A stretch of 64,000 nucleotides of DNA, taken from assembly GCA_022315425.1 (NCBI GenBank), contig JAIUPT010000024.1, positions 248,001 through 312,000 of the forward strand, written 5' to 3'. Positions 22,258 to 34,005 of this stretch are shown piece by piece. The position numbers and the translations under genes were made by a program. The notes beneath the pieces were generated by a model. It ran no database searches and had not been told where the DNA came from. It saw only the letters and a list, made by a program, of their open reading frames with translations. Source of the stretch: Pseudevernia furfuracea. Lineage: Eukaryota; Ascomycota; Lecanoromycetes; Lecanorales; Parmeliaceae. The first letter of the stretch is position 1, and the number at the start of each line of letters is the position of its first letter.

Positions 22258-23247
22258 ATTTTGGACAAGGGTTCATGGTTGGGGGGTTAGAATTGAGCTT
22301 TGGGGCGTTTGGAATTCCAGGGAGTCAAGGAAATGGGAGGCTGATTCTGTTGCGATCAAATGTCCGTTGAAGGAATTCCCCTGCAAATTTACATACGAGA
22401 TTAGAGGCATAACCCCTTGACACTCCTTCTCATTAGTCCCATCATTGTCACTGCGTATTTCCCTCAAACCAAATAGTGGCGTAAAGGTATTCAGACGGTC
22501 TCGCCCCGCGCACATCGACCTACATCCCTTCCCTTTTCTTACCCCTCATTTGAATACTCGACTGCTAGTCTCTTGCGTACAATTGTTCAGTCTATCGAAC
22601 AAATACGGAGATACGGATGACAAGAAAAACAAAAAACACCCGACGTTAGCTTGACCACATCTGCCACGATGCTTGTACTTGAGATCATCAGCACAAATTG
22701 AACAGGTAGACATCAAAAAGCAAACGATATTCCGAAAGAAAGAAGGGCCAGCCATAACGATTCAACCAACTAACTACACAATATTCCATACACATCAACG
22801 CTCTCTTATCCCAGTAGCTTCATCTCAGTACACACACATATATATTCCCTCGAACACGAAACGACACGAAAACAAACTCTACCATCACAACTCACGCAGA
22901 AGAAGAATATAGACACGAGCCTCTTTTGAAAATGAAAAATGGCACCAAGTTCTCGACCCACGTACATACAGCCACGTAATAATATCCCACCTAATTTTTA
23001 CGCACTGAAACAAAAAAAAAGCACGAGTAGGCAGTGTGGTCCGAGGTATTTTAGTTCGTATCAATAGGTTCGATTCCTAATAATGGCGCTGGTACAATTG
23101 GTGTTGCGGTGCTTTCTATTATTTTCCGGCAGCGCTCCGAAACCCACACGGCCAAAAAAAAAGCAAAACAAAAGCTAGCTTATCGGATAGTACATCAAGA
23201 TACGAGATGGGAGTTCTCTAGCCTCCCGACCGTGCAAGGATCGTAAG

Positions 23248-23325
23248 GTAGATAGATAGATAGATAGATAGATAGATACCTTAGACAGACAGATAGATAG
23301 ACAAATAGACAGATAGATAAGATAG
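23248..23325. repeat. GATA/GACA microsatellite
   Basis: Perfect GATA repeats followed by imperfect GACA/GATA units, seen directly. Confidence 0.9.
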
Positions 23326-23614
23326 GTAAAGATATCACAGCCACTAACACACACACTCTCACTCAACACACACGCTCAACACACCCACTCAACACAGCCC
23401 CTCCTTACCTACCCTACCTTACACTTCACCAGATATAGATAGATCATCAGTACTGTAAGTATAACAGCCATTGTTTGTCATTTCCGCCACCCCCAAAAAA
23501 AATATAAAAACAATGGTCCTGTTTTCCCAAAGACCGTTTGCAACGGGCCCGGATAAATATGTGCGTAGGTACATAATAACAAAGACATTGCAATAATGCC
23601 CGGATGAATGTGTT

Positions 23615-23640
23615 TAGGTAGGTAGGTAGGTAGGTAGGTA
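23615..23640. repeat. (GTAG)n microsatellite
   Basis: About six perfect 4-bp units. Confidence 0.9.
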
Positions 23641-24259
23641 TTGCGGACGCGAACGCGATCATGTGAGATTGCATGACCTAGAATAATAGAGCATACGAGA
23701 GGGGAGAAAAGGAGAGGAGAGGAGGCTAGATTGTAGAGTATAGGTTGAGTAGGATAGGGGGCGTTGGAGACGGGCTTGTTGGTGGTGGTGGAGCTGAGAA
23801 GAGTACGAGTGAGAGCATGTTGGTGTTCGTTATCTAGCGTAAGGGTCTGAAGACGGCGACAGACTGGTTAGTTAGGAGGGTGCGCGTCAAACGCGTTGGA
23901 GTATCAACAAGCACATGAATAATAGAGCAGGTCAATACGAGTACAGTATCACACAAGGAAAGCGAAGTCAAGAAGTGAAGGTTAGATATGTCGGATTGGT
24001 CTACAATTATGTAATAAAAAAGGATGTTTTGCGCCTGGAATGCCCTTGTCTATCCTACATTAAGTAGCAACCAAGCCGAATATGCAAGATCGTTAAACAA
24101 GGTTATCCAGTCCAATCAATTCTCAAATCAAAACACCGAGACATCTACGTCATCCCTTTGAACCTCGATGCGCGTACGCAGAGGTGGGTCGGTAGGAAAT
24201 ACCACAACCATAAAGTGCCGAGCCCAGAGCCGTCATCAAGGAAAGCAGACGTCGACCAT

Positions 24260-25243
24260 TTACAGGATGTAGGCAGCGAGACCGAGGAAACCGGCCAGAC
24301 CGGCACCCGAGAACTTGCTGGCGGCACCCTTGAAGACGGCGGCGGTACTGGTGGGGGCTGGTGCGGTGACGGTACCAGCGCCGGTACCGGTAGCAGCCGG
24401 GGTGACTGATGAGCCGGCTTGGGATGGGCCGGCGCTGGGAGTGAAGGTGGAGGTGTATGGGATGACACTTGTGCTGGTGAAGGGACCCTGGAGCGTGACG
24501 ACCTGGCTTGGGGTGGCAACATAGGTAGAGACCGAGGGTGACTGGGTGACGATGATGGTCTGGCCGGATGAGGTTGCAGTATGGGTGACTGTGCTTGACG
24601 GGCCGAGCACGGCGATGATGGTGGTTGGGGTTGTGCAGACAGTGGCGTAGGTGCTTGGTGCGGTGACGACTATCGTGGTGGAGCTTGGGCATGTGACGAC
24701 TGAGGTGGACACAAGGGTTGTGGAGACGGTCAGGCCAGTGGTGGTGACTGGAACACCAGGGGTGTAGACAACGCTCGTGGTCGCCGTGCATGGGCAGCCT
24801 TCGGTGATGGTGAGGGTCTCGGACTGCACGAGACATTAGTATGTGAGAAAAGACAAGGCTATTTACGGTTTATCACTTACCTCGGTAGCAGTGTAAACCT
24901 TTTTCCCAAATGAGACGGTGGTGGCTTTCGGGCAGAAAAGCTGGGTCGAAGTGAAGACGGCGGTGGTGGTGGCGGTGTATGGGACCGCTGGGATGACACT
25001 GGTCTGGGTGCAGCCGCAATCGGTGATGGTGGAGGTCTCGAAAGCGGTGAGAGTGTAGGTCTTTGAGCTACCAGTGATGGTGGAACCGGCCGAACCGCAG
25101 GCGACAGTGGTGGTTTGCACGACAGTGGTCTGTGTGTAGGAGGGACCAGCAACAGACCCAGACCCAACGGTCATGGAGTAATTTCCAGCCCAGGCATTTG
25201 CGACACCGGCGGCGGCGGCGAGAAGGAGAATTGCGGACTGCAT
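24260..25243 (-). CDS. GPI-anchored Ser/Thr-rich cell-wall protein
   Basis: Two exons, 24881..25243 and 24260..24823, joined over a 57-nt GTAAGT..TGCAG intron, encode about 308 aa. Residues 1-18 form a signal peptide (MQSAILLLAAAAGVANA). The body is Thr/Ser/Val-rich and built of repeated blocks of the type TSTITDCGCTQTSVIPAVPY, in which a Cys-x-Cys pair precedes a T-rich strand, again as EGCPCTATTSVVYTPGVPV. The C-terminus has a Ser/Thr/Pro linker, a small-residue cleavage region (SKFSGAG) and a terminal hydrophobic tail GLAGFLGLAAYIL: a GPI-anchor signal. The protein should sit on the plasma membrane or covalently in the wall, heavily O-mannosylated. Structural or adhesive role is inferred. 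Large empty flanks on both sides suggest a long regulatory region. Confidence 0.85.
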
Positions 25244-27878
25244 TTTTGATTTTGGGTTTTGTGGTGGTTTTTATTGAAATAGTAGGGACGGATCTGGGGG
25301 GGGGGGTATTAAAAGAAGATTAGAAGTAGTAAAAAGTAGTGAGAGCGATTGCAACAAGTATTGCTTAACGAATGACTGTAGATTTGCTGATGGGATAGAA
25401 GAAGAAGAAGGAATGGAATGAATGGGGGGGATGGGCTTTGTTATAGGAGATACTGGTGAGCCAACACGGGCTATGTGATGAAGCCTCGTATTGCTCCTTT
25501 TTCCTTTTTCGTTTTTTTTTTCCCCCATAATCCAAGTCTGACCAATCATATTTCTCGCTTGTGAGGATGACTGCAACTCCCTGGGATAGGCTAGGAAGAT
25601 CCATGTCGAGAGATTAATTTAATTAATGAGATTGTCCTGAATTCTGATTAGTCCGCGTGTCAAAAATAGAACAAACAGTGTGTGGTGTACAACACAACAG
25701 GAATAATAATAATATGTACCGTAGCCGTTGGACCTTGTAGCGGTGACCAACGGCTGGGCATTTTGTCTTTATGCAATCTCAGGCATTCCCCTCAAAAAAC
25801 AGGGGTCTTTGCGCAGGAACACAACCCGAGAGCCAAGACGCTAAGACGCCAAGACGGAGAAGGATGCACAAGTGACAACCTAGTCAGCCTAAGGGGAAAG
25901 TAAAAAAGTATGGTCAGGTACCTTAGTACCAGAATACCCCTGACTAAAAGGTAACGGTGTGATTCGCTGAAACATCCGTCCACCCTCCAAATTCGCTAAA
26001 CATCGCCCTCATTTCCCGTTGGAAATTTGACTCGCGTGATCACTGACCAAAGCCGAGCAAGCCCAGATCACCTCCCAGTTCCCACTCGTTTGTCCCCCTC
26101 TCAACCTTGCTAATAATAATAATAATATCATGCTCGCTGTGAAGTCAGAAAGGCGAAAGGGAGAAGGAGACGGCGATGTACCTATCCCTAGCCCCGTAAC
26201 ATGATGCAGCAGAGTCGTTTAGGTCAGTCAAAGCGCAAATGAGGCATACCTAGTACATGCACATGCACGATACCTTATGCGCAACGCACCTCACCCCTGG
26301 AGCTCTTTTTGTTTTTCTTTTCTGCGCTGCCAGTCGGATCATCGAATCATTGGAATAAATGTCCCATGATGGCGGGGAAATGCAGTCAATAAAGCCTTTT
26401 TCCGTGGGCCTGCTCCCGGCTGTCCACGCAGATCATGCCAAGCAATCACCGGTCAACAAAAGCTAAGGTACCTCCAACCCTAGACACTTGCAAGCATTGA
26501 CTGTTTGATTCATGTTGAAATGAAGTACGAGTAAGAGTCCCTGATGTACATATTAATATTATTATGTAACTTATTCTTATCATTTTATTAGTACTGCTTA
26601 CTCCAAGGATACGAAGTGGATGGAAGGTTTGCGGAAAAGACGAAAATGAAGATCTTTCAGCCTTGCCTTGCTGCATCCTGGGTCTGACTCTGAGTCTCTG
26701 ACAGCATCTTACCTGCATCTTTCATCTCATCTCATTTCACCTTACCTCAGCCCCGGATCCCGCCCAAACTGTAATTTCAATCCCGATGCTTTTTCATCTT
26801 TGGGAGTCCTTCGCATCAATCATCCTATCCTTGGGCTTGAACCGAAACATGAGAGGTTGGATTCCTTTTCCTCAAGGGAGTCAAGGCGCAGTGCATAAAT
26901 AAGACGTGCTTGCAATCCTCTCGACGAAATTGATTTGTTTGCCACGTGAGATGAGATGAGCACACAACCGGGTGCACCCTCGCTGCCGAGGCCCGTGAGG
27001 CAAGTTTTACCGTCCCTGCAGTCAGAACTTGTTGCACCCGAGGGCCACGGCCACACCGAATCCCGATGCTTTTACTCCAACCCTTTTCCTCCTGCCAACC
27101 TGACCGCTCATCCCCTTCCCAACTTACCGAGGCAAACGTCTCGACTCTGTTTGGCCAAGGCATAGTATCGTATCTGCTCAACGCTGTTAGCCATTATGAG
27201 CTTTATATACGAATAGTCACAGCCACCATCTGTTGTCACCAAACCCGGCTGTGTTGTTCGTATCGTAAGATACAACACGAGGGGCTGAGGGCCAGCGATT
27301 GTTAGTCTTGAGCATGCCGCAGCGCAGCTAGGTTGGTGAGATGCGAAGAAACCTCTTTCTGGTTATGTATTCGTTCTTGCGCTATGGCGTTGTCAGCAGC
27401 GCTGCTGACCTGTGTACTGCCATCTCTCTGCTGGCGCTGTATTATCTTTATTCTGCAAAGTTTTGTCTGCCTCTTGTTATCAGGATGTGAGCCTTGTGTG
27501 ATGTAAAGTTGAGTCACTAAGCTGCCCTTGCAAAAGCAAGGCGAGGAATGTGCGCTAATCAAAAGTCAACCACTATTCCAAACTCAAGGTGCACAGCTTA
27601 TCCATCCACAGGACCCCAATGATGTGCGATGCAACGGCGGCGCTATCAGAGCCCAGGAAGCACAACTCCGACTGAGGCAACAACATCTGAATGGCACGAC
27701 CACAGTACATAACAAGAACAACCGCAATCAGCCCAACAGGCCCCATCACAACCCTCACTGCGATCGTAACATCAACAACCCCTACCGCGAGCCTACGCCT
27801 GAAGGGAAACCCCCCAACCCAACACCAGATCTCCCGTCTCTGTCGGCGCGCTCAACCATTCCCATCCCCCAAACGACC
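25244..27878. other. Long intergenic, probably promoter DNA of the GPI protein gene
   Basis: About 2.6 kb with only short, motif-free ORFs. Contains TAA-type trinucleotide repeats near 26110 and AT-rich patches near 26545. Nothing else supportable. Confidence 0.4.
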
Positions 27879-29056
27879 ATGTCCGCGAAATGGTCCATCC
27901 TCTGCCTCACAATCACCTGCTTCTGCATCTGGTTCCTCCTCGACTACAGAGTCTTCGCTGAAGTATGTGTCTTTTCCCAGACGAAGTTGCGTTCTTCCAT
28001 CTGACGTCCTACCTAGTCATGGCTTCTCATAACACCACCTCCGATGGAAGGAGAACGCTCGGTCTGGATCGATGTTCGTCTTCCCGCACACCTCACAAAA
28101 CAGGGAATTTATTAAGTTGATGATCTTCTGGAGCAGATGGTCGCCTGCGTTCGATCCATCTACTTCCCCACGGCGTACACCACGGACAAACACCACCCAC
28201 AATTGAGTGGATGAGTCCAAGTAAACTTTGCGCAAACACGCAGCGTCAGAATCTAGCGTGGTATGTAGCAACCATTTTGATTCCCATCCATGCGACAGTA
28301 CTACCGGCTTGGGTGTCTGGTCCAACTTTACAGTCGTTTTCAACGTTGACGGTCTCTCACACAATGGCTCTCCCTTCCGCGACAGCTCTGCAAGGGTAAT
28401 CCATACGCTTCCGAGCTCATCAGAATTGTTCCTCGTACTGGACTCACTACAGCGGGCCTACGTACCCATTACAAAGCAACGTACGACCTCGACTGGACAG
28501 CTGTCGCCAGAGCTAGTTTCAGTTTGGACTCACAGTGGAAGCCTGCGCAGTGGGCCAGCTGGCTGAACGACTTCATGAGGCATGTGCACAAAATCATGAT
28601 TGGATCTATCCCAGTCGCCGGGCCACTCTTAGCGGTATTGTTCCGTGGCATGGACAATGGTTGTGAACCCCGACTCGGCATATGACGTACTGAAAGACCT
28701 TGTCCCCAGGCAAAGATCTTACGGACAGAGTTATCAGGAACGTTCTGGATTCCTTGAATGAGACGAAGGCATCTTTGCCGGACGGGTGGGAGAGACTGGC
28801 GATGCCGTCGCAGGCGTCAAACGCAGCTCAGCACGTCAGTTATGAAGGAAACGAGGTGCCAGAATCGCGACCATAGATAGAAGATATCGGACAGAGTCTG
28901 TCATTGATCATTGGCTGAAGAGACCCTGGCGCGCGGAGTAACAGAGCTCCCGCCGAAGACAAGCCTACCGACGAGGATGAACCGAGCGAGGTCGAGTTGG
29001 TGAATCCACCGACGGAGTTCCCCGACGAAAAGGACGAGCCTGCCACATTTCCCTGA
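27879..29056 (+). pseudogene. Degenerate membrane-protein gene, family not recognised
   Basis: The ATG at 27879 opens MSAKWSILCLTITCFCIWFL, a membrane anchor, followed by a GTATGT donor. Downstream, coherent protein text appears in changing frames: LPAHLTKQGIY (stop) VDDLLEQMVACVRSIYFPTAY, then SNFTVVFNVDGLSHNGSPFRD. A long frame follows, including YASELIRIVPRTGLTTAGLR, YDLDWTAVARASFSLDSQW and HKIMIGSIPVAGPLLAVLF (a second membrane segment). An acidic tail (EDKPTDEDEPSEVELVNPP) ends at TGA 29054..29056. Several in-frame stops and frame changes lack matching splice sites, so I read this as a relic; a multi-exon gene with introns I failed to place is the alternative. Confidence 0.4.
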
Positions 29057-29778
29057 GTCTGACGAAACGGGTGACTGGTTCACAGACGATTCTTTGAGAA
29101 ATGCTTCAAAGTGAACGTTGCAAATTTACGTATTCCTAAGAATTAGGACCCAAACATTCACAAAAGATCGAGGAATGGCTTTGTGTTACCCCTTCTGTTC
29201 TATTATTGGCGCCCTCTCCACGATTCTTCGCGCAATAGATCGTTCTCTAGTCATCCTTAGTTTTGCTTTGCCGATTCCTACTCGTCCGCATTGTCGTCCT
29301 AGATCTTTGTGTGTAACAGTTCCGAACTTGCGGCCCGACTTCGAGTGATAGGTTCTTTCTAGCGAGTCGTTGGGGCCTGGGTTTGGATCAGAAGTCACTT
29401 AGCTTGGCCTATTGTTGGTGATAGTATCTTGAGCGGCCGAATTTGTCCCTGAAGCCGTGATCAAAGAAATACAGTGAGTTTTATTAAATGCGAACTCGCA
29501 GAGAATTCGCAGAGGTGGAAGCGCTTGATTGCTCTGAATCTTATCTTGTGTGTTTACAATGTGTTCCAACGTTGCAAGGCCACAGACTGGGTTTTTCCGC
29601 ATTATTTCTTTTGCGACGCCACAATGCAGTGCCACAAGGGAACAACGTAAATCATGCACTGCAAGAGCTGTTGGTGCTTCAAGCAAGTTGATTTGATTGA
29701 TTGATTACATCGTACTACCCCTGAAGTCAGCCTCTGATGGCCGATTATGTAATCTATCGACCGGGACATTCCGACCAA
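29057..29778. other. Intergenic, no gene seen
   Basis: Short ORFs only, none with motifs or splice partners. Confidence 0.4.
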
Positions 29779-30207
29779 TCAGAATGCTCCAAATGTAGCA
29801 ATTGCCCATTTGAAGCTATTCGGAACAAATAAACGTCCTCGGCGTATCTTCCTGTATACAGCATTGGAAAAGTGTGCACCCTGCAATGCAGAGGCCTCCT
29901 TCCAGACGTCCTTTTCCTGTCCTTTGACCTCATACCTTGTTGAATCTTTATCGTTGGTCCTCATCAAGGGCTTCCAAGATATTGCCCAATAAGCCCAGTG
30001 CTCCGTATGAAGTCCGCCGCCATAGAGGCATAACATAATGTAGACAACATATCCTCCTATATAACCACTCCCCAGGGTACTATCTTCCTTTCCTTTGCCT
30101 ACCACGTCCTTCTTTGCTTGATGAATAGCTTGTGGGACGTGACGAACCGTCTGCTTCTTGGCTACATCAAGCAAGTGGCGCCCTAGCGAGGAAATGTTAT
30201 CATCCAT
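29779..30207 (-). CDS. Hypothetical ORF (142 aa), weak
   Basis: Uninterrupted ORF from ATG 30207. It has a Lys-rich N-terminal half, the hydrophobic stretch GYIGGYVVYIMLCLYGGGL and a basic C-terminus. It may be one exon of a larger gene, because a CTGCAG/GTGCAC junction near 29895 could be a donor. No family recognised; it could be chance. Confidence 0.3.
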   Translation of the reverse strand: MDDNISSLGRHLLDVAKKQTVRHVPQAIHQAKKDVVGKGKEDSTLGSGYIGGYVVYIMLCLYGGGLHTEHWAYWAISWKPLMRTNDKDSTRYEVKGQEKDVWKEASALQGAHFSNAVYRKIRRGRLFVPNSFKWAIATFGAF

Positions 30208-30798
30208 TTTTAGCGTGTGCAAAAACCTCTGAAATCCTTTTTTTTTAACGTAAAGCTACGTGAAGTAGAAATTCTTGAAATCGGTAGACTTTTATATTCT
30301 TTTGTCAAGTCTGAGAGTGAGAGTTTGAGCTATAAAACTCAACGCGTAATGTCTTTTGAAATATCCTGTCTTGAAGAGATCTGCTAAATTTCTCTTTTAC
30401 CTTGCTCAACATTAAGACAATCGCAGTAGCTCTGCTGTTTAATCTTTTATAGAGTCACCATTTTAGAATTAACATCTCATATTAAAGATACTTATATGAC
30501 GACGGGCCTGAACGACTGACAGCAGAGATGGAATACTGCTTCACACACCAGCTCCCTCGGTGAGACATCTCGTGAGGTAAGCGATTTGCAGAAGTTTATG
30601 ATTGAGAAACACTCCGCCGCTGACACTATTGAGCAGCGATAGTGCTCCGTAGTCGAAATACCAGCTGATAGCATCCCGAGGGGTCATGCCCTTTTATGTA
30701 CATGAATCTTGCCCAGTCCTTCATTTACTAGAACAGGAAGAGAACCCAAATACTAGCAACTGCAGTAAAGCTGGCTATGAGGCTGTTCTCTTTGTTAG
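30208..30798. other. Intergenic, AT-leaning
   Basis: No gene seen; several TTTTAT and CTCTTTT stretches between 30230 and 30480. Confidence 0.4.
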
Positions 30799-31422
30799 CT
30801 ATTTCTCGGACACCAAGAAGCAAGATTCTGGGATTGGAGTGACTAACAGAGACGGTTTCCACATCACCGATAAGCTTTTGCCAGTGGGACTCGGCGTCGC
30901 TGTCGCTGTCGTGCTCGTGCCCGTACTCGATCCCCTGCTTGCGCTCTGCGCCGCAGCTATGCTGCTAGATGCCGCCGCGGAAGACTCGGCGACAAAGGCC
31001 TGCGAAAAGCTTGCTGTCCCATAGAGACTCCGACAGTAACTTTGGTAAAGGCTGGTCACAGTGGCAGCATAGGCACTGGTGCTGGACTTGCAGACTGTTT
31101 CAACGCAACCGGTGAGAACGTCCAGGACGTCGTTGGGGGCGCTCAAACAAGCGCAGTCGTTGGAGACGTCGTCGCAGCCCGATGGGTCGGCTAATCCGAT
31201 CGGAATCAGACAATTATACACGCAGGACGGTTGGGACATGACTGCCGGCAGTGCGGTGATAATGTAGTCTGGGGAGGAAGAAGTCGCGGCTGCGCTCATG
31301 GCCATACTTGTCGATGCTGCTGGCATCGGCAGGCTGTTCGGTACAGCGGTGGGAGATGTTTGGGCCCGGGTGAGGGCCAACAGGAAAAAAAGACACAGAA
31401 ACTCCATGGCTACGGAATGCAT
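30799..31422 (-). CDS. CFEM-domain secreted protein
   Basis: Single-exon ORF; the ATG at 31422 or the one at 31407 (MEFLCLFFLLALTRAQ) gives a signal peptide. The CFEM domain spans about residues 50-120 with eight cysteines in the expected order: PSCVYNC, GCDDVSNDCAC, TGC, TVC and SYC. The Asp in the GCDDVSNDC segment matches the residue that ligates heme iron in characterised CFEM proteins. A Ser/Ala/Thr-rich linker follows, and the tail ends SCFLVSEK without a clear GPI signal, so the protein may be released, or the last exon was missed. CFEM proteins bind heme or iron at the fungal surface. It is divergent from the BIM1-like gene across a 550-bp intergenic region carrying copper-response-like sites, which points to joint control by metal status. 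Confidence 0.85.
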   Translation of the reverse strand: MHSVAMEFLCLFFLLALTRAQTSPTAVPNSLPMPAASTSMAMSAAATSSSPDYIITALPAVMSQPSCVYNCLIPIGLADPSGCDDVSNDCACLSAPNDVLDVLTGCVETVCKSSTSAYAATVTSLYQSYCRSLYGTASFSQAFVAESSAAASSSIAAAQSASRGSSTGTSTTATATPSPTGKSLSVMWKPSLLVTPIPESCFLVSEK

Positions 31423-31511
31423 GATCTGAGAAGTGTTGATTTGGAAGTAATTTACCACAACAGAATTTTTTGACTCATTGGCAGTTGGGGGCGGAAGGAA
31501 ACAAACAAAAG

Positions 31512-31518
31512 GAGCAAA
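31512..31518 (-). promoter_or_regulatory. TTTGCTC copper-response-like site
   Basis: GAGCAAA on plus, TTTGCTC on minus, about 90 bp upstream of the CFEM start and oriented toward it. It matches the 7-bp core of yeast Mac1/Cuf1-type elements; one 7-mer alone is weak evidence. Confidence 0.35.
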
Positions 31519-31696
31519 AGAAAGAAACTCTAGAGAGGGCCTAATTGAGGGAATGTGAAGAACGTCTGAGTTTGACTAACGTGATGAATTTCCAGCAACA
31601 TGCAGGTGTACCATGGGGGGCACCGCTAGCCTCGGTAACGATACGCCAATACCGTTAAAACCGTTCAATACCGTTGACACATCTTACCCTACATAA

Positions 31697-31714
31697 TTTG
31701 CTCAAACTTGCTCA
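31697..31714 (+). promoter_or_regulatory. Tandem TTTGCTCA + CTTGCTCA copper-response-like pair
   Basis: TTTGCTCA (31697..31704) and CTTGCTCA (31707..31714) lie 10 bp apart on the same strand, about 260 bp before the BIM1-like ATG and 280 bp before the CFEM start. The second is part of the 11-mer AAACTTGCTCA that recurs at the other copper genes here. Paired TTTGCTC(A) sites are how yeast Mac1 binds its targets. Confidence 0.6.
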
Positions 31715-31975
31715 GCCAAGATGTGTCAGCCGAATTGGCCCAAAGATGAAGTGACTTCTGAGACTGCCGAAATGCAACGGGAATACTTGCCCATGGTTGT
31801 TCCATGGACCCATGATAAGCTTGGCTTGGCCGACTGTTGAATCCTTCACGCTGTATCTCCGTTCGCAAGACTCTCTGCTAGGACATCTTTCTTCTTGCTT
31901 CTACCGAGTACTCCCATCTCGCCGGAACGCTTCAATTTTCGAAATTACTGGAAACCCAGCCATTCTCAAATCCAG

Positions 31976-32875
31976 ATGGGGCGCCTTGCGGTTCTAGCAG
32001 CCTGCCTGGCGGTCCTGTTAGTTGGTCAATCAACCGCGCACTTTTACCTCAACTCTCCCCCTACCATAGGCTTCGATGATAGTCTCGAGGCCACTCCTCC
32101 TTGTGGGAGCTTCACTGTCGATTTTTCCAAGGACAATGTCACAGACTTCCACGTCGGCGGCGATTTCGTTGCCATGACCTCCATTCATCCCATGGCAACC
32201 TGGCTCTTCCGCGCGACGCTTGATCAAACTGCATCGGGAAACTGGACAGATCTGTTACCGGCCGTCGTGCAAACGGGCCTTGGAGACTATTGCGAGACTG
32301 GTATCACGGTACCTTCGACTTGGGCAGGCTCTAAGGGCGTCATTGGAATCGTGCAGGATGCGCCTGATGGCATTTTGTACCAGGTGAATGCTTTCCTTTC
32401 TCACATTCAGAGTCCACTTACTGATGCCGAATCTTACAGTGTTCGACTGTCAGCTTCGTCGCCGGCTCAATTACGCCCTCCGGTATCTGTAAGAACGTGA
32501 CTGGCCTGTCCGCCGCGTACACTGTGAGCATTTCTCTAGTCCTTGCTCCTTTTTTCAAACTAGGTCTTGGAACTTGAGACACGCTGTGAGAGTCTGGGCT
32601 CCCTGGAAGCCCATTCAAGGCTCCGGTATAAGCAGAAATCGCTGACCATGAATTTATGATTATAGACTGATGCAAAGCTTTCGTCTCTTCCCACCACCGC
32701 GACTCCAACCTCAAGTTCGGCCACTTCTACCGGTACCAGTACCGGCACTGGTTCTACGACTACCAGCACTGCCAAGGCTTCGGACGCCCGGACTATTGAC
32801 CCACGTGGTGGACTGAGCATGCTGGTAGGGCTGATGATGATCGGATCAGCGGCACTTGTGGCGAGCCTTCTGTGA
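31976..32875 (+). CDS. BIM1-like (X325, LPMO-fold) GPI-anchored copper-binding protein
   Basis: Three exons, 31976..32383, 32440..32523 and 32666..32875, give 233 aa with phase-0 introns of 56 and 142 nt. The signal peptide ends QSTA, leaving His1 of HFYLNSPPTIGFDD as mature N-terminus, as needed for a copper histidine brace. PPCGSFTVDF, TSIHPMATWLFR, GLGDYCETGITVP and YQCSTVSF with a later ICKNVTG supply the family Cys pattern and the second His. A Ser/Thr-rich linker (TSTGTSTGTGSTTTST) and a hydrophobic tail SMLVGLMMIGSAALVASLL form a GPI signal. X325/BIM1 proteins share the LPMO fold, bind Cu(II) and, in Cryptococcus, work with Ctr1 in copper import instead of cleaving polysaccharides. Neighbours here are Ctr transporters and metalloreductases, which supports that role. 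Confidence 0.92.
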
Positions 32876-34005
32876 GGCGGGAAAAGGAAAATGTGGCTTC
32901 AATACCCACCAGACACAGTACCGTGGTCCTCCGATGTAGATAGTGTAAAAATTTACAGGCTGCTCTGCTAATAACAACACTGCTAGATTCAGATCTTCAA
33001 GCGCTATTGCTAGCACCCATCAGAAAATTAGTTCAGGACCTAAAGGACAGACTACCCATTGTATTCAAAGGAGTGTGAGATATAATGAAGAGAACAATCA
33101 TCAAGCATGCTTCTCAATTTGAATTGCTGGCTTAGAACCACCAGCCACCGCCTCATCAACTCATGAAATTTCAATGCATGCCGAGACCCGCACAATAAGA
33201 AAGCACCACCAGCCGAATGACCACCCCTCTGCCATTTTCATCTGCCGTCATTTAAGTCAATTGATCGGGCGCTATAACTACCATTGTCTGCAGCGCGCAC
33301 ATACATGTCTACTTGCAAGTGCACTGTCCGCTCGGGCACGAGCATGAACTACCACACGAGCAGTGGCAACCTGGAGCTAGACGTACGTCAGTATGTTTGG
33401 AGGAGGGGGAAGGCAAAGAGTGGAAAGGAGGGCAACACAAAAAAAAGAACGTGAGGGACTAACCCATGTCTTTAACTTTTAAGGAAGGATTGATGGAGGG
33501 AAAAGGGTAGTGAAGTTTGGGTAGATGGCGTTGCGAAGGATGCAATTTGATGAGGGTAGATGTGATGCAGCTGTTCTGCTATAGTAGTATGGTGGTATGA
33601 AGCAAGGTTTATCGGTGAGGTGTAAGAAGGATGGGGGGAGGGACAGAGAAGGGGATATTTGTAGGAACCAGTCACGGGGAGAAGGAGGCGAAAAAGCACA
33701 CATCGAACTAACTGTCTCTTCTGGGGGTGGCGGCCGGAAGGATAATAAGTGATTGGTGGGGGATTGAAATTCGCTTCAAGCGTACCTACCCACAGCGGGG
33801 TTCATCCAATAGATCCGGGCTTCTGCAGCATCTATTCCGTATGCATTATTTCAAATGGCGATGCAATGAGTGGAGCTTCAGATAGTGGACTGCAGCCTCG
33901 GAAGGAAAGCTCGGCGATCGGCGGTAATCTCTGAGATACGCTTCATCTTGTAGCCTTACAAGCAGGCATACATATCTTGGTAACGGACATGCAGAGGTCA
34001 AATGA
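32876..34005. other. Intergenic; possible two-exon mini-gene
   Basis: No normal-sized gene. A possible 34-residue product starting MSTCKCTVRSGT (33305..33382 plus 33484..33510) is discussed as a finding. The rest is purine/pyrimidine-skewed DNA. Confidence 0.35.

Larger units (their letters stand above)
22258..24259. other. Long intergenic with microsatellites
   Basis: About 2 kb with no supportable gene. GATA/GACA-type repeats at 23248..23325, a GTAG repeat at 23615..23640 and AC-rich DNA around 23345..23400. Confidence 0.45.

Noticed and set aside
23050..23085. GGTTCGATTCC resembles a tRNA T-arm/box B
   Set aside because: No acceptor stem, anticodon arm or D-arm can be built around it.
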